Translations under genes and position numbers: made by a program | Assembly: GCA_965370495.1 (NCBI GenBank) | Contig: CBDUUV010000075.1 | Coordinates: forward strand, 1 to 13,075 | Source of the DNA: Krumholzibacterium sp965370495 | Lineage (GTDB): Bacteria; Krumholzibacteriota; Krumholzibacteriia; Krumholzibacteriales; Krumholzibacteriaceae | DNA length: 13,075 nt | Reading direction: 5' to 3' | The notes under the pieces: model-generated | Database searches by the model: none | Seen by the model: only the letters and a program-made list of their open reading frames with translations | Told to the model about the DNA's origin: nothing | In this document: positions 5,270-12,857 of the stretch, piece after piece | How positions within the stretch are numbered: position 1 is the first letter of the stretch | Layout of the letters: every line of letters starts with the position of its first letter

Positions 5270-7396
5270 TCAGCGCATCAACACCATCTTGTGCGTAAGA
5301 ACTTTCTTTCCTGCCCTCAGCCGGTAGAAGTATACGCCGGATGCGACCCGCGAACCTGAGTCGTCACAGCCATTCCATTCCGCCCGGTATTTTCCTGAAG
5401 AATGGATACCACTTACCAGCACTCGTACGCGGCGTCCTGAAACGTCGAATATCTCAAGCGTCACGTTCCCGGTCTCCGGCAGATAGTAGTTGATCTCTGT
5501 CGAGGGGTTGAACGGATTTGGACGGTTCTGATCGAGAGTGAGGGGCGTTGCCGGGACAGCGATTCTGTCCGTCTCGAATAGCAGGTGCCTGCCGCCTGAT
5601 TCGATATATTCGATCCTGTACCGGTATTCCCTGCCAGGTTCAATATCGAAGTCGCTGATCGAATACGTGCCCGGTCCATGCTCGATTACTCTGCAAGTCA
5701 AGGTGGCAAATGCGTCGCCCGATTCATTTCTGGAGACGAAAAAAGCGATATCCCGAGGTTCTGTTTCATCAGAAGAATATAATTTCCATGAGACACGTAT
5801 CGAGGAGTCGTCATACATCGCCGAACTCTCCTCGAGCATCACGGCGATGAGGCCGAGGTTATCGACGGAATACCCGGAATCGGGGCAGGATATGTAATGA
5901 TATCCATAGCGTCCATACAAAACCTTGAACACGGACCAGTAGTCTTCTACGTCACTGGAAGAATCCACAGCTGTCGGGAGGTTGACCGTATAGATGGAAT
6001 TGCCGATCGCGCTGAACTCCTCGACCAGGTTCCATTCCTGTGCGGACTTGTCCAGCCGGAGGATGTTGTAGTAATCGCTCCCGGACGGATCGGTATCCGC
6101 GGGCGATCGATCAAATACCATCTCGACATATCCACCGTAATCATCGGGGACGTCGGTTATCGATACTATTTCAGCGTTATAATCGTTGAAGTAGAACCAT
6201 GTGGACAGCTCGTTGTTCGAATCGGTCCATTCATCGACCTCATCGAAGTGATCCACCTTCACAATGAGAGTGTTGCGGTACTGCAGAAATCCTTCAGGGA
6301 GTGAAATGCTGGCAGTCTCGTATATGAACTCCCCGACTGCGAGGCCGTCATACGATATCGTTTCGACGACAATCTCCGATCCGGGTACAGCGTAATCCCC
6401 TATAGATATTCCAACGGTGAAGGGGCCCGCGTTGATCGCACCTGCATTCAGTACCCTGAAATCGAATTCGAACGGTCCGCAATCATCCCGCGCAAAAAAG
6501 AGATCATAACCAAATCCGAGATCGTAATTGAGAAGGTAAGTGACAGACAGGTCCGGTTTGTCGGTAAAACCGTTTTCGAATGTGAACTCATATTGGGAAA
6601 AAGCGCATCCGTTGCACTCGAAACAGGCATACGCTTCAAGAATATATGTGACGCCTTCTTCCATAGGCGATTCCAGGTAGACCATAAAATCGGCATTGCC
6701 GTCAACAAACAAAGATGGCAACTTGGTGGCAGCCGTGACTGCTATGGAATCTTCAGGATCATCCGACCTGTATACCCAGAAATAATCATCATATATTGTA
6801 TTAAAATTAAAGACGTTCTGGTCGAAAGACGCTTTCAGATTTTTCGGAGTGAGAACTTCCACGCAGTCCAGTCGAGGCGGCCAGTGACTGGGGCATAAAT
6901 AGCTTGTCATGGAGTATATATCGAACAAATCGTGGTCAGGTGCGTAAGCACCTCTCAATTCTCCGGAATCGGGGTGAGGTTCGATTGTTATCGGGTAATC
7001 GGTATAGCCCCAATCATCACAGCTTAATATTGTCATGCATTGATATGTGCATAATATCTGCGGCCCGGAATACCCGTTAAGCGGCGGCCAGAAGGCTATC
7101 GAGTGGCCGGTCAAAGGATCGCCGTGAGTGATCGACATTTCGGGAGGATAGGAAGTTCCCAGAAGAATTAAGAAATTATCCGGAAACGGAACCCGATATT
7201 CAACCGCCGTTATATAATAATCGTATTCACTGATATAGAGGCAGGCTTCGAACGGTACAAATGGAACAGGCCTGTACGAAAGCTCCTTATCGAAATAGAC
7301 TCCGATGTGCGGTATGCAGGCAGCTGTTTCAGGAATGCATAAGCCCATAACGGCAAGGAGCAGAACAGCGATTATTACGTGTCTTGCCCTGTTCAT
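5270..7396 (-). CDS. Large exported multidomain protein with CARDB-like domain and NPFNPST sorting domain
   Basis: The 708-residue protein starts with a signal peptide (residues 1 to about 26, hydrophobic IIAVLLLAVMGL, cleavage near ETAA). Residues about 27-275 are a Cys-containing extracellular region I do not recognise. Residues about 280-405 resemble a CARDB/Ig-like domain (PDLSVTYLL...FRVLNAG...VDEWTDSNNELST). Residues about 406-515 look Fn3-like (VSITDVPDDYGGYVEMVFDR ... DYYNILR), and 516-615 look like another beta domain. Residues 620-708 are the FlgD-Ig/type-IX-like C-terminal domain (NRPNPFNPST ... FDVSGRRVRVL ... WNGCDDSGSRVASGVYFYRL ... KMVLMR), known in FCB bacteria to direct or accompany export to the surface. 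ATG 7396 is preceded by a GGGGGA ribosome-binding site. It has its own promoter (7504-7532) and terminator (5164-5199), so it is probably monocistronic. The binding target is unknown. Confidence 0.85.
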   Translation of the reverse strand: MNRARHVIIAVLLLAVMGLCIPETAACIPHIGVYFDKELSYRPVPFVPFEACLYISEYDYYITAVEYRVPFPDNFLILLGTSYPPEMSITHGDPLTGHSIAFWPPLNGYSGPQILCTYQCMTILSCDDWGYTDYPITIEPHPDSGELRGAYAPDHDLFDIYSMTSYLCPSHWPPRLDCVEVLTPKNLKASFDQNVFNFNTIYDDYFWVYRSDDPEDSIAVTAATKLPSLFVDGNADFMVYLESPMEEGVTYILEAYACFECNGCAFSQYEFTFENGFTDKPDLSVTYLLNYDLGFGYDLFFARDDCGPFEFDFRVLNAGAINAGPFTVGISIGDYAVPGSEIVVETISYDGLAVGEFIYETASISLPEGFLQYRNTLIVKVDHFDEVDEWTDSNNELSTWFYFNDYNAEIVSITDVPDDYGGYVEMVFDRSPADTDPSGSDYYNILRLDKSAQEWNLVEEFSAIGNSIYTVNLPTAVDSSSDVEDYWSVFKVLYGRYGYHYISCPDSGYSVDNLGLIAVMLEESSAMYDDSSIRVSWKLYSSDETEPRDIAFFVSRNESGDAFATLTCRVIEHGPGTYSISDFDIEPGREYRYRIEYIESGGRHLLFETDRIAVPATPLTLDQNRPNPFNPSTEINYYLPETGNVTLEIFDVSGRRVRVLVSGIHSSGKYRAEWNGCDDSGSRVASGVYFYRLRAGKKVLTHKMVLMR

Positions 7397-7503
7397 CTTA
7401 TTCCCCCTGTGAATAAGCCTGGTCTTGATATTCGCGAAAATGTTATCCCGTCACCTCCAGCCGATCAAAGTTCCCCTTGAAGATTGTTTCAGCCTGTAAA
7501 TGA

Positions 7504-7532
7504 ATTATACCACAAATCCCGTGTTTTGTATA
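7504..7532 (-). promoter_or_regulatory. Extended -10 promoter of the secreted protein gene
   Basis: On the minus strand, TATACA (7532-7527), a 17-bp spacer and a perfect TATAAT (7509-7504), with TGG immediately before it as an extended -10. The predicted start near 7497 gives a leader of about 100 bases before ATG 7396. Confidence 0.75.
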
Positions 7533-7738
7533 AAGTTAAATCCAGGTTTTGGCAGCACCGGCAATTCTTCGAGCGCCACTGGAGTGTCGTATTTTTCCGG
7601 GACGTTCGATATCGAGTATTTCGAGTGAGTCCTATGGTTTGTTTTCAGGCACATCTCTCAAAACAAGAAGAATCTATCATCATACCAATCTGGCTATACC
7701 AGCATCTTGAGCACGGGTTTCACCTGAGCGGGCGAAAT

Positions 7739-7780
7739 AGAAGACGGAGTTGCAGGAAAGGATACTCTTTCCTGTCTTCT
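7739..7780. repeat. Bulged hairpin in the intergenic region
   Basis: An inner 7-bp stem (AGGAAAG 7754-7760 with CTTTCCT 7767-7773, loop GATACT) is stacked on an outer 7-bp stem (AGAAGAC 7739-7745 with GTCTTCT 7774-7780). An 8-base bulge, GGAGTTGC (7746-7753), sits on one side only. There is no following T tract, so it is not a normal terminator. Its role is unknown; an RNA element is possible. Confidence 0.5.
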
Positions 7781-7799
7781 GCTGCCTGATCCCGCATTC

Positions 7800-7825
7800 C
7801 AGGACCCGAAAAAAGACCGGTCCTG
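7800..7825. repeat. Second intergenic hairpin
   Basis: CAGGACC (7800-7806) pairs with GGTCCTG (7819-7825) around a 12-base A-rich loop. It lies 19 bases after the bulged hairpin. No T tract follows directly, although a GTTTTT run occurs some 20 bases later. It may form a structured element with its neighbour. Confidence 0.4.
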
Positions 7826-7936
7826 AAGTGTCCTGTGATTTCCTGTTTTTACCCGTACTATTGTCGCTGTTTACGATAGTTCCTGTCCTGATTTGTGTAC
7901 GCCCGCCCCGGGTATGGAACTTGCAGAAATCCTTCT

Positions 7937-7966
7937 TTGCCAGTGTTGCTTTTGAGCAATTATCTT
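7937..7966 (+). promoter_or_regulatory. Possible promoter of the polytopic membrane protein gene
   Basis: TTGCCA (7937-7942), an 18-bp spacer and TATCTT (7961-7966) match the sigma70 consensus at 9 of 12 positions. A weaker overlapping candidate is TTGAGC (7952-7957), 17 bp, TATTGA (7975-7980) with TGA before it. The first gives a leader of about 60 bases. Confidence 0.35.
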
Positions 7967-7983
7967 CCGTGTGATATTGAATT

Positions 7984-8007
7984 CTGCCGTTAATCCGTTA
8001 TCGGCAG
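7984..8007 (+). promoter_or_regulatory. Leader hairpin upstream of the membrane protein gene
   Basis: CTGCCG (7984-7989) pairs with CGGCAG (8002-8007). After a T-T mismatch, TAA pairs with TTA, closing a TCCG tetraloop. It sits 13 bases upstream of the GAGGGAG ribosome-binding site (8021-8027). It could stabilise the 5' end of the message or be a protein-binding site; no T tract follows. Confidence 0.4.
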
Positions 8008-8032
8008 CAGATCGACAACAGAGGGAGAAGCG

Positions 8033-9274
8033 ATGAACGGAACGAACAAGGTATATGTTATCGATCCTGTGGATCAGAAAGTCAGTGTCGATATGTCTTC
8101 TTCGTCCGGGGAGGATGGGAAGGAACTTCCTGAGTATCTCCGGCCCTCAGGAAACAGCGGTCGTAGTGGCCAGGGAACGTCACGGGTGCGGACGAACGAC
8201 AGGCAGTCTGGTATTTCGCTGGTTTTCTCGTACCTCGCCGGGCCGTTGTCCATACTCGCGACCCGCAGGGGGCGCAGGAGCAGGTTATGGGTAGGGCTCT
8301 CCATCTTCAGTGTGATCCTGGCTATAATCGTTATATGGATGTGGATGGGGCTCTCCTGCTGGTCCACGCGGGAAAACCCTGTCGGTGCCGTTATACTTCT
8401 CGCGGCGGCGGTGTCGGTCATATCCGGTTTCTCGGCGTGGACGAGGGCAGTCGTTCTCGCCGGGCGCTACGAGGGGCCGAGGTTGAGGCGCTCGCCCGAC
8501 TGGATCAGGAGGCCGTTGGCCGCGGGCCTGTTCGGCATCATCTGCCCGGGAATGGGGCTGTTCGTCGCCGGGCGTTCTAAATACGCGGCCGTGTTCCTGT
8601 GGATGGCCTGTGTGACCGTTATTTCCCTGCTCTTTCTCTCGAAGGCTATATGGCTGTGGAATTTCAACGCATATGCCGGTGCCTTTGCTGTGAGGCCGGA
8701 TACGCTTGAGTACGTATTGATCATTACAAGTGCTGTGGCAGTTCTGGGAGCCCTGGCCTGGGTCGTACAGGTGCTGAACGGGGTACGCCTGGCTGGACGG
8801 GTTTCGAACCGGAAAACGGTTTCCCGGAAAAACTGGGCTTCCGTTATGCTTCTTAGTTCTATTATTGCCTTTTCGGCACTTTCCAGGCCTACTATGATCG
8901 CCGAAGCGCTTGACAGAGGCGCAGCAGTTGCCAGCAGCGAGGGCATGAGGATTATCCCGCTCCACCTCTCGCTGGCCGCGATCCGTTTCGATCAGTCACG
9001 CCCGGGCTACGTCATCAAGGCAATCGGGCTTTACGAGGATTACGGAGATCAGGTAACGGCCGATGTGATGCGCCGGGATCTCATCGATCGACTGGAACCG
9101 TCCGTGCCGTTGCTGGAAGAGGAGGGGGTCGTGATATCGAAGTCCGGAAACCTGTACGGAGCCATGACCATTCCAGCGGCGCTCGATGTCCGGATCATGG
9201 ACGGGCCGATGATCACGAAAATTCCTGCCGAGCTGCTGATTCTCAACTGGGAGATGAACCGGGCGATCCCTTGA
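8033..9274 (+). CDS. Polytopic membrane protein of unknown function
   Basis: This 413-residue protein is not recognised. Residues 1-58 are hydrophilic and Ser/Gly-rich (cytosolic tail). Hydrophobic segments follow at about 60-76, 85-108, 116-143, 162-180, 183-208, 225-250 and 268-286, so about seven helices. Residues about 290-413 form a soluble C-terminal domain with IRFDQSRPGYVIKAIGLYED and a final LLILNWEMNRAIP. The GIICPGMGLFVAGRSKYAAV stretch (168-187) resembles the PG.G..Y.GR motif found in many small bacterial membrane proteins, which is weak evidence. ATG 8033 has GAGGGAG at 8021-8027. It stands alone, ended by the hairpin at 9288-9322. Its G/C-rich codon use contrasts with the more A/T-rich genes at 10436-12751. 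Confidence 0.75.
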   Translation: MNGTNKVYVIDPVDQKVSVDMSSSSGEDGKELPEYLRPSGNSGRSGQGTSRVRTNDRQSGISLVFSYLAGPLSILATRRGRRSRLWVGLSIFSVILAIIVIWMWMGLSCWSTRENPVGAVILLAAAVSVISGFSAWTRAVVLAGRYEGPRLRRSPDWIRRPLAAGLFGIICPGMGLFVAGRSKYAAVFLWMACVTVISLLFLSKAIWLWNFNAYAGAFAVRPDTLEYVLIITSAVAVLGALAWVVQVLNGVRLAGRVSNRKTVSRKNWASVMLLSSIIAFSALSRPTMIAEALDRGAAVASSEGMRIIPLHLSLAAIRFDQSRPGYVIKAIGLYEDYGDQVTADVMRRDLIDRLEPSVPLLEEEGVVISKSGNLYGAMTIPAALDVRIMDGPMITKIPAELLILNWEMNRAIP

Positions 9275-9287
9275 TGGGCATTAAAAG

Positions 9288-9322
9288 AAGAACAGCGAGC
9301 ACGGATGACTCGCTGTTCTTTT
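9288..9322. terminator. Bidirectional intrinsic terminator between convergent genes
   Basis: AAGAACAGCGAG (9288-9299) pairs perfectly with CTCGCTGTTCTT (9309-9320) around a 9-base loop. On the plus strand the stem runs into TTTT; on the minus strand it runs into CTTTTAA. It lies 13 bases after the stop at 9274 and about 40 bases beyond the minus-strand stop at 9364, so it can serve both genes. Confidence 0.85.
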
Positions 9323-9363
9323 GTCTATCGCAATGGCCGTGATGGGCCAATCATGCGGACGGT

Positions 9364-10200
9364 TTAATCCTGATGGATCTTTTTCAACGCTCCCCAGGAT
9401 GTGTTTTCTCCACCGCCCGATTTGAAGGAGATGATCCCGGAATCCTTGATCAGGAAATCGTGATCCATCTCTTCTTCTTCTTCACAGGGGATTTCGTTGT
9501 ATTCTTCCAGCTTATCCTTGATATATTCGGCATTTTCCTTGTCTTCACCCATGGGGAAACTGAGCAGAGCGAAATTCCTGAAGAATTCATCTCCCATATC
9601 GATGTATTCCTGGATAGCGGGATCAGAACCGTTCAGGACGTTGAGTTTGGCGGCCACCAGGTGATGGAAAAGTTTTACCGTTATATCACCTACGGTGGGA
9701 TAGTCAAAGATCGCCAGCAGTTCTTCCTTGGTGTAATTATCGTCACCGATGGTCAGCATTTCTACCGGCCAGTCTTCCGGATGATTCTTCCAGAAACCCG
9801 GTGTAAAGGTGCACTCGCCGCCACCATTGCATTCGCAGGTGAAGGCGACTTCCCCGTACCGGTTGCCATAACCTTCGGAGCTGACAAAGTACAGATGCAG
9901 TTTGGCGACATAATCACCACATAGTTCCATGTTCCACATGCCGGAAAATAGAAAATCAGGTGTGGTGGCCATCACTGTTTCGAATCCATTGAATGAGTAA
10001 ACCAGTTCGGTGCCCTGATAAAGTTCGACATCGTAGGACACGTCAACTGTTGCCGCCTGGCCAAAATAGAAGTGACCGGTGAAAGACCAGCCCTCGCAGT
10101 CGGCGCCGTAATACAGTTCGTCGGGATGCGTAGCATTGGCATTCGATGTGAATACTACGAGCATCACCACGAACATAATCGAAAGAGCTTTCGATTTCAT
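9364..10200 (-). CDS. Secreted protein with TPGFWKNHPEDWP domain
   Basis: The 278-residue protein has a signal peptide (MKSKALSIMFVVMLVVFTSN then ANA, cleavage near residue 23). Residues about 24-120 are a beta-rich domain with Cys35, 94, 122 and 124. Residues 124-215 start CNGGGECTFTPGFWKNHPED followed by WPVEMLTIGD, then KEELLAIFDYPTVGD, LFHHLVAAKLNVLNGSDPAI and an IDMGDEFF stretch. This domain is familiar from many secreted bacterial and archaeal proteins (C..TqGFWKNHP..WP....L..LL...G.....L..qLiAAkLN..NG), but I know no function. The C-terminus is acidic (EIPCEEEEEMDHD) and then Gly/Ser-rich. The frame is open upstream to 10365, but AAGGAG lies 8 bases before ATG 10200, and the signal peptide starts there. 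It has its own promoter at 10266-10295. Export to the periplasm or surface is likely. Confidence 0.8.
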   Translation of the reverse strand: MKSKALSIMFVVMLVVFTSNANATHPDELYYGADCEGWSFTGHFYFGQAATVDVSYDVELYQGTELVYSFNGFETVMATTPDFLFSGMWNMELCGDYVAKLHLYFVSSEGYGNRYGEVAFTCECNGGGECTFTPGFWKNHPEDWPVEMLTIGDDNYTKEELLAIFDYPTVGDITVKLFHHLVAAKLNVLNGSDPAIQEYIDMGDEFFRNFALLSFPMGEDKENAEYIKDKLEEYNEIPCEEEEEMDHDFLIKDSGIISFKSGGGENTSWGALKKIHQD

Positions 10201-10265
10201 CTCTAGTGCTCCTTTGAAAAATCCTTGCTCTGAATGATTTATCGCAATTAATTTAGTCCTGAATG

Positions 10266-10295
10266 ATTGTACCAGAGATAGATGGTGTAAATCAA
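10266..10295 (-). promoter_or_regulatory. Extended -10 promoter of the TPGFWKNH protein gene
   Basis: On the minus strand, TTGATT (10295-10290), an 18-bp spacer and TACAAT (10271-10266) preceded by TGG (extended -10). The predicted start near 10260 gives a leader of about 60 bases. This supports ATG 10200 over the longer frame, which would begin upstream of the promoter. Confidence 0.65.
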
Positions 10296-10435
10296 GTAAA
10301 ATGTGGTGGAAACGGGTGGTTTGACAGGAAACGGGCTGCCCGTTATTGTATTTACATCGTGTCAAATTCAGGCCGGGAGCCTTATTGGCTCAATTGTACA
10401 GAAACCGGTGGTACGGTACGCCGCGTTTTACATCA

Positions 10436-11782
10436 TCAATCCCGCTCATGCACAAGCGGCTTGTCCGGGGCGATAAAATCATCCACGATCATCCCGAACA
10501 TCTCCTGGTCGGTCCAGTAGTCGCCGTGGGTGAATCTGCGGACCTTCTTCTTATAAGAGCATCTCTTGTTCGTCATATTCTTGTAGTAATCAAGATGCCC
10601 GCTTATCGGATCTCCCGAATCATGGAAGTTATACCACTTTATGTCGTCGAAAATCCTGTTGAAAGGAGCATCCAGAACGTATTTGATTTCAGAATCGTCG
10701 AACCATTTCTTCTGTTTGAAGCTGTGGAAGTTCTCCAGCATCTGGCCCCTTAAGTATTGCTCATCGGGCGCCTGGGACCTCAGAAAAAAGGCGATCTTGT
10801 CAAGGGGGCTTCCGAAGGTCACCAGTCCGCACAGAAGATCCCGTATATTCTCAAGTATTGTCTCTCTGGATTTTAATGCTCGGGGTTTGCCGTTGTGATC
10901 GATATAATCGCCGCCGGTTCCGACACCGCCGATTTCACCCATTGACACCATCTGTGTCAGACGGTTTATCGCGTCAAAGGCTATCTGGCTACCGAGGGAA
11001 TGGCCGGCGATTATTACCCGCCCATAATTGAGACAAACGATATCTTTCCGATCACATGTCATTTCTTCATCCGGAAGATCGACAAGATATTTAACTGCAT
11101 TGACCGCTCCGCTGAGGATCTCGCTACGGATTTTGTACAATGACGATTTCGGATCGATCGAATTGTATACGGCGAGATCGCCGATAACGTTTGTTAGAGA
11201 ATTCGTAGCCTTTTTATTCACGAAATCTACTATCCATTTTACCAGCCCTCCCGCAGGCGGGAATACTCTTGATATTAAGGATGTCAGCCAGATCCAGAAT
11301 GCGTTGTAAACCGGAACGACTCCAACCGCTCCAAGAAGGAAGGATCGATAGATCCCCTTTCTGAACTTTCCGTCACTGGTGAAAAACTTGCTTTTGTCAC
11401 CATACAACTCTCCGATCTGTTTGTTCCTTTCGTAAAATCGTTCCGCGCCGCTTACGACCTGCCACACCCACTGCTGAAGATCACTTAAGCTCATCACGTT
11501 TTCAGTAAGGTTAGCCCAGTAATATTCGTAGATATCGATAGGGGATTCACCGTTCTCTTTCGTTATCCGTATATAATTATCGTTCCAGGTTTCGCCTTTT
11601 TTGCCGGGTTTTTTCGCGATACAATGCTTCAGCCGTATTTCGCCGGGGTACTGCTCGCTCAGTACATCGATCAGCGTCCTTGCAAACTGGTCCATTGTAG
11701 CCAGGGGATACTGGCTGCCTATTCCGTGAAATACGAGTATGGCGGTTTTGCGATCGGGCCATTTGAACTCACTCATGACCAT
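10436..11782 (-). CDS. Intracellular alpha/beta hydrolase (lipase/esterase-like)
   Basis: This 448-residue protein (numbered from ATG 11782) has serine-hydrolase landmarks in order: AILVFHGIGSQYP (14-26, HGIG oxyanion-hole motif), VIIAGHSLGSQIA (256-268, nucleophile elbow G-H-S-L-G with Ser262), LVTFGSPLDKIAFF (320-333, typical of lipases), NFHDSGDPISGH (385-396, Asp388 or Asp391 as acid) and RRFTHGDYW (416-423, His419 as base). A long insert (about 60-250) holds a hydrophobic stretch at 148-172 that could be a membrane-binding lid. There is no signal peptide. The substrate is unknown; lipids are likely from the TFGSPL and PGAP1/DUF676-like layout. ATG 11776 (MSEFKW) is a rival start; GGAAAGG sits 7 bases before it and only 1 base before ATG 11782. 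The gene follows the phospholipase-like gene by 57 bases in an operon. Confidence 0.8.
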   Translation of the reverse strand: MVMSEFKWPDRKTAILVFHGIGSQYPLATMDQFARTLIDVLSEQYPGEIRLKHCIAKKPGKKGETWNDNYIRITKENGESPIDIYEYYWANLTENVMSLSDLQQWVWQVVSGAERFYERNKQIGELYGDKSKFFTSDGKFRKGIYRSFLLGAVGVVPVYNAFWIWLTSLISRVFPPAGGLVKWIVDFVNKKATNSLTNVIGDLAVYNSIDPKSSLYKIRSEILSGAVNAVKYLVDLPDEEMTCDRKDIVCLNYGRVIIAGHSLGSQIAFDAINRLTQMVSMGEIGGVGTGGDYIDHNGKPRALKSRETILENIRDLLCGLVTFGSPLDKIAFFLRSQAPDEQYLRGQMLENFHSFKQKKWFDDSEIKYVLDAPFNRIFDDIKWYNFHDSGDPISGHLDYYKNMTNKRCSYKKKVRRFTHGDYWTDQEMFGMIVDDFIAPDKPLVHERD

Positions 11783-11839
11783 GCCTTTCCTTGTTATATC
11801 CGTGGGGATTCAACATTATCAACATCGATCCGCGTCCTG

Positions 11840-12751
11840 TCAGTTCCTGGACCAGATACACATCCAGATTGATATCAGGTTTCCAATAGCATCGTTAAAA
11901 ATCTCTCTGGTCATTGTATCGAGAATTTCCATCCGTGGCTGGGAAGGATCTTCGACTGGAAAAAGTTCCCTGTTACGCTTTTTCGATTTGATACATAAGT
12001 TGATTATGTATTCCATAAGCAAATGCGGTCTCAGGTAATATGTATTAATCTCACTGGCATGTTTTTTCAGATTGTATTTAACACTTTCGCTGTACTGCGT
12101 ATAGTCGCCGATCTCGCTGCCTTTTTCCGGTGTGATCAGATTTTCCTCGATTCCAACGGGAATACACGCGTCTTCCCATATCTGCTCCAGCTTACCATGC
12201 CATTTATCCGGGTAATATAATCCTTCCTTGGGTTTTTTCGCTCCTGGATTGTCATCTCGCAGATCACAGTGCATTGGAACATGGGCATCGACTATATAGT
12301 GCGAAAGAAGAAAGAATTGATACATTATATGTTCCATATTGAAACTGTCGTTGAATTTCCTCAGCTTCAGCATATCGTTTATCATTCTGGACAGATGATC
12401 GACTTTATATGGAAGCCCGCCTCCGCCGGAAGCTCTATAGTATTTTTTTCCGCCAAATGAATGGGTTTCCCGGGCATATTCTTCGTAATCAGAAAACTCA
12501 TCTTCTGTATATAATTTGAAAATATGGAATGTGGACTTGTCACAGAGGATATCGTCGGGTGCCCAGCTCGCTTCCGTAATGCTTCCTACATGAGAGTACA
12601 GAATTCTTTGCAGGCTTTTAGCCTGCCGACGCATCTCCTGTTTCTTTGAGGAATTCACACTCCGTCCGTTGGTGTATTTGAGGTTTTTAAGCGAGTCGTA
12701 AAGCAATTCGATGGCTTTTTTGGCTATATAGATATGTGTCTGATGTTTCAT
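11840..12751 (-). CDS. Zinc-dependent phospholipase C / S1-P1 nuclease-fold protein, cytosolic
   Basis: The 303-residue helical protein shows the metal-ligand layout of the Bacillus cereus phospholipase C / P1 nuclease superfamily: His6 (QTHIYIAKKAIELL), Asp66/67 (SWAPDD), His76 (STFHIF), then H151-x3-D155-x5-H161 (LSHYIVDAHVPMHCD) and H185-x3-E189 (KWHGKLEQIWED). The spacings H-x3-D-x5-H and H-x3-E equal those of His118/Asp122/His128 and His142/Glu146 in B. cereus PLC. Family members hydrolyse phosphodiesters in phospholipids or nucleic acids. Unlike them, this protein has no signal peptide and does not begin with a mature N-terminal Trp ligand, so the third zinc site may differ. ATG 12751 has AAGG 7 bases upstream. 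It is the first gene of an operon with the alpha/beta hydrolase. Confidence 0.75.
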   Translation of the reverse strand: MKHQTHIYIAKKAIELLYDSLKNLKYTNGRSVNSSKKQEMRRQAKSLQRILYSHVGSITEASWAPDDILCDKSTFHIFKLYTEDEFSDYEEYARETHSFGGKKYYRASGGGGLPYKVDHLSRMINDMLKLRKFNDSFNMEHIMYQFFLLSHYIVDAHVPMHCDLRDDNPGAKKPKEGLYYPDKWHGKLEQIWEDACIPVGIEENLITPEKGSEIGDYTQYSESVKYNLKKHASEINTYYLRPHLLMEYIINLCIKSKKRNRELFPVEDPSQPRMEILDTMTREIFNDAIGNLISIWMCIWSRN

Positions 12752-12857
12752 CGGAGCACCTTTCCTTCCTTTTATCAGGCAGTGGCCCGAAACGATATTT
12801 AGAAAGAATCAGATTTAGATTTGGTCCCTTTGTTGTTCTGGCAAATGCCGCTGATAA

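Larger units (their letters stand above)
7397..8032. other. 636-bp divergent intergenic region, no convincing gene
   Basis: This region separates the minus-strand secreted protein from the plus-strand membrane protein. It holds the minus promoter (7504-7532) and its leader of about 100 bases, two adjacent hairpins (7739-7780 and 7800-7825), many CCTG repeats between about 7770 and 7890, a possible plus promoter (7937-7966) and a leader hairpin (7984-8007). The short open frames at 7484-7789 and 7750-7974 start with no ribosome-binding site and show no recognisable protein features. Confidence 0.6.

Noticed and set aside
7484..7974. Two plus-strand open frames in the divergent intergenic region
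   Set aside because: No ribosome-binding sites, unusual composition, overlap with the minus promoter and with the hairpins, and no recognisable domain.
8285..8965. A 226-codon minus-strand open frame inside the polytopic membrane protein gene
   Set aside because: Low-complexity Pro/Arg/Gly-rich product typical of an antisense shadow in G/C-rich DNA, with no family features.
10201..10365. N-terminal extension of the TPGFWKNH protein to 10365
   Set aside because: The extension would begin upstream of the promoter at 10266-10295 and would bury the signal peptide; a good ribosome-binding site precedes ATG 10200.
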